From: an uncultured Alphaproteobacteria bacterium
GTDB taxonomy: Bacteria > Pseudomonadota > Alphaproteobacteria > Rhizobiales > Aestuariivirgaceae
Direction: 5' to 3'
Length of the DNA: 40,345 bases
Assembly (NCBI GenBank): GCA_937870685.1
Contig: CALMZX010000149.1
Coordinates: 1-40,345, forward strand
Each line of letters opens with the position of its first letter. Position 1 is the first letter of the stretch. This document shows, in pieces, positions 40,145 to 40,345 of the stretch. Under the pieces are notes generated by a model that was not told the origin of the DNA, did not search any database, and saw only the letters and a list, made by a program, of their open reading frames with translations. The position numbers and the translations under genes are program-made.

Positions 40145-40345
40145 TCAGGCCATCTGGTTGTGCTTGCGGGCCATGAAGCTCTTGGCGGTTTCGACGGCCA
40201 CCGCAGCATCGCGGCAATAGGCGTCGGCACCAATGGCCTTGGCAAAGTCTTCGTTCAGGGGAGCACCGCCCACGAGCACGGTGTAATCGTCGCGGATGCC
40301 CTTTTCCTTCATGGTGTCGATGACGACCTTCATGTAGGGCATGGT
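40145..40345 (-). CDS. corrinoid (B12-binding) protein, C-terminal part (MtbC/MtgC-like)
   Basis: The last 66 residues of a B12-binding domain protein; the gene runs off the right edge. The TMPYMKVVIDTMKEKGIRDDY segment and the VLVGGAPLNEDFAKAIGADAYCRDAAVAVE block are the C-terminal half of the cobalamin-binding domain in MtbC/MtaC-type methyl carriers. It would carry the methyl group between the MttB-type enzymes and the methyl-THF methyltransferase. The cobalt-ligating D-x-H-x-x-G motif should lie just outside the window. Confidence 0.94.
   Translation of the reverse strand, partial: TMPYMKVVIDTMKEKGIRDDYTVLVGGAPLNEDFAKAIGADAYCRDAAVAVETAKSFMARKHNQMA

Noticed and set aside
20700-40345. Cobalamin riboswitch near the corrinoid genes
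   Set aside because: I looked for the conserved B12-box in the leaders of these operons and found no convincing match; a covariance-model search would be decisive.

Overview
The window looks like a chromosomal segment of a high-GC alphaproteobacterium, most likely Hyphomicrobiales (Rhizobiales) or a close relative. This rests on the rluD-rpoH pair, the rpsF-rpsR-rplI operon, Flp pilins, alphaproteobacterial palindromic repeats (cgtcaccccgg...ccgggatgacg) and the style of the MttB/DUF1638/ASKHA genes. No tRNA, rRNA, CRISPR array, complete insertion sequence or prophage was recognised.

Left third (1-20 kb), mostly housekeeping. It starts with a partial membrane gene, a DUF2306 membrane protein, a small secreted protein, rluD and rpoH. 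Next come a secreted orphan, a vapBC toxin-antitoxin pair with a palindromic operator, hutD, and the ribosomal operon rpsF-rpsR-rplI. A six-gene copper-handling operon follows (DUF2946-like, PepSY membrane protein, PCu(A)C chaperone, His-rich secreted protein, SCO1/SenC, small membrane protein). Then come a SUKH-like gene, dnaB, a CAP-domain protein, a degenerate-GGDEF/EAL phosphodiesterase, purA, an HTH regulator with palindromes upstream, and small membrane and envelope genes.

Middle (20.8-28.9 kb). A tight block encodes a PF13769 protein, a methyltetrahydrofolate:corrinoid methyltransferase and an ASKHA/RamA-type corrinoid-activating protein, with a 35-bp-arm inverted repeat inside the operon. 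A 0.9-kb repeat-dense, gene-free island follows, then a second vapBC-like pair, a lipoprotein, a DUF2189 protein and an EamA transporter.

Right third (29-40.3 kb), a corrinoid methyl-transfer region. On the minus strand a LysR regulator, an MttB-superfamily methyltransferase, a PfkB (pseudouridine) kinase and pseudouridine-5'-phosphate glycosidase form one operon. Divergently, a second MttB-superfamily gene is followed by a two-cluster iron-sulfur protein with a CblC/QueG-like motif, a homocysteine-methyltransferase-like enzyme and a GFA-family (formaldehyde-related) protein. A convergent DUF1638 gene comes next. After three Flp pilin genes, two of them identical inside a 454-bp tandem duplication, the window ends in the C-terminus of a B12-binding corrinoid protein.

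Taken together the window holds nearly all parts of a non-pyrrolysine, MttB-type quaternary-amine demethylation system: two substrate methyltransferases, a corrinoid protein, a methyl-THF-forming methyltransferase and a reductive activator. It adds unusual partners (pseudouridine catabolic enzymes, a CblC/QueG-like Fe-S protein, PF13769, DUF1638) and Arg-rich tails on several components. The substrate cannot be read from sequence.
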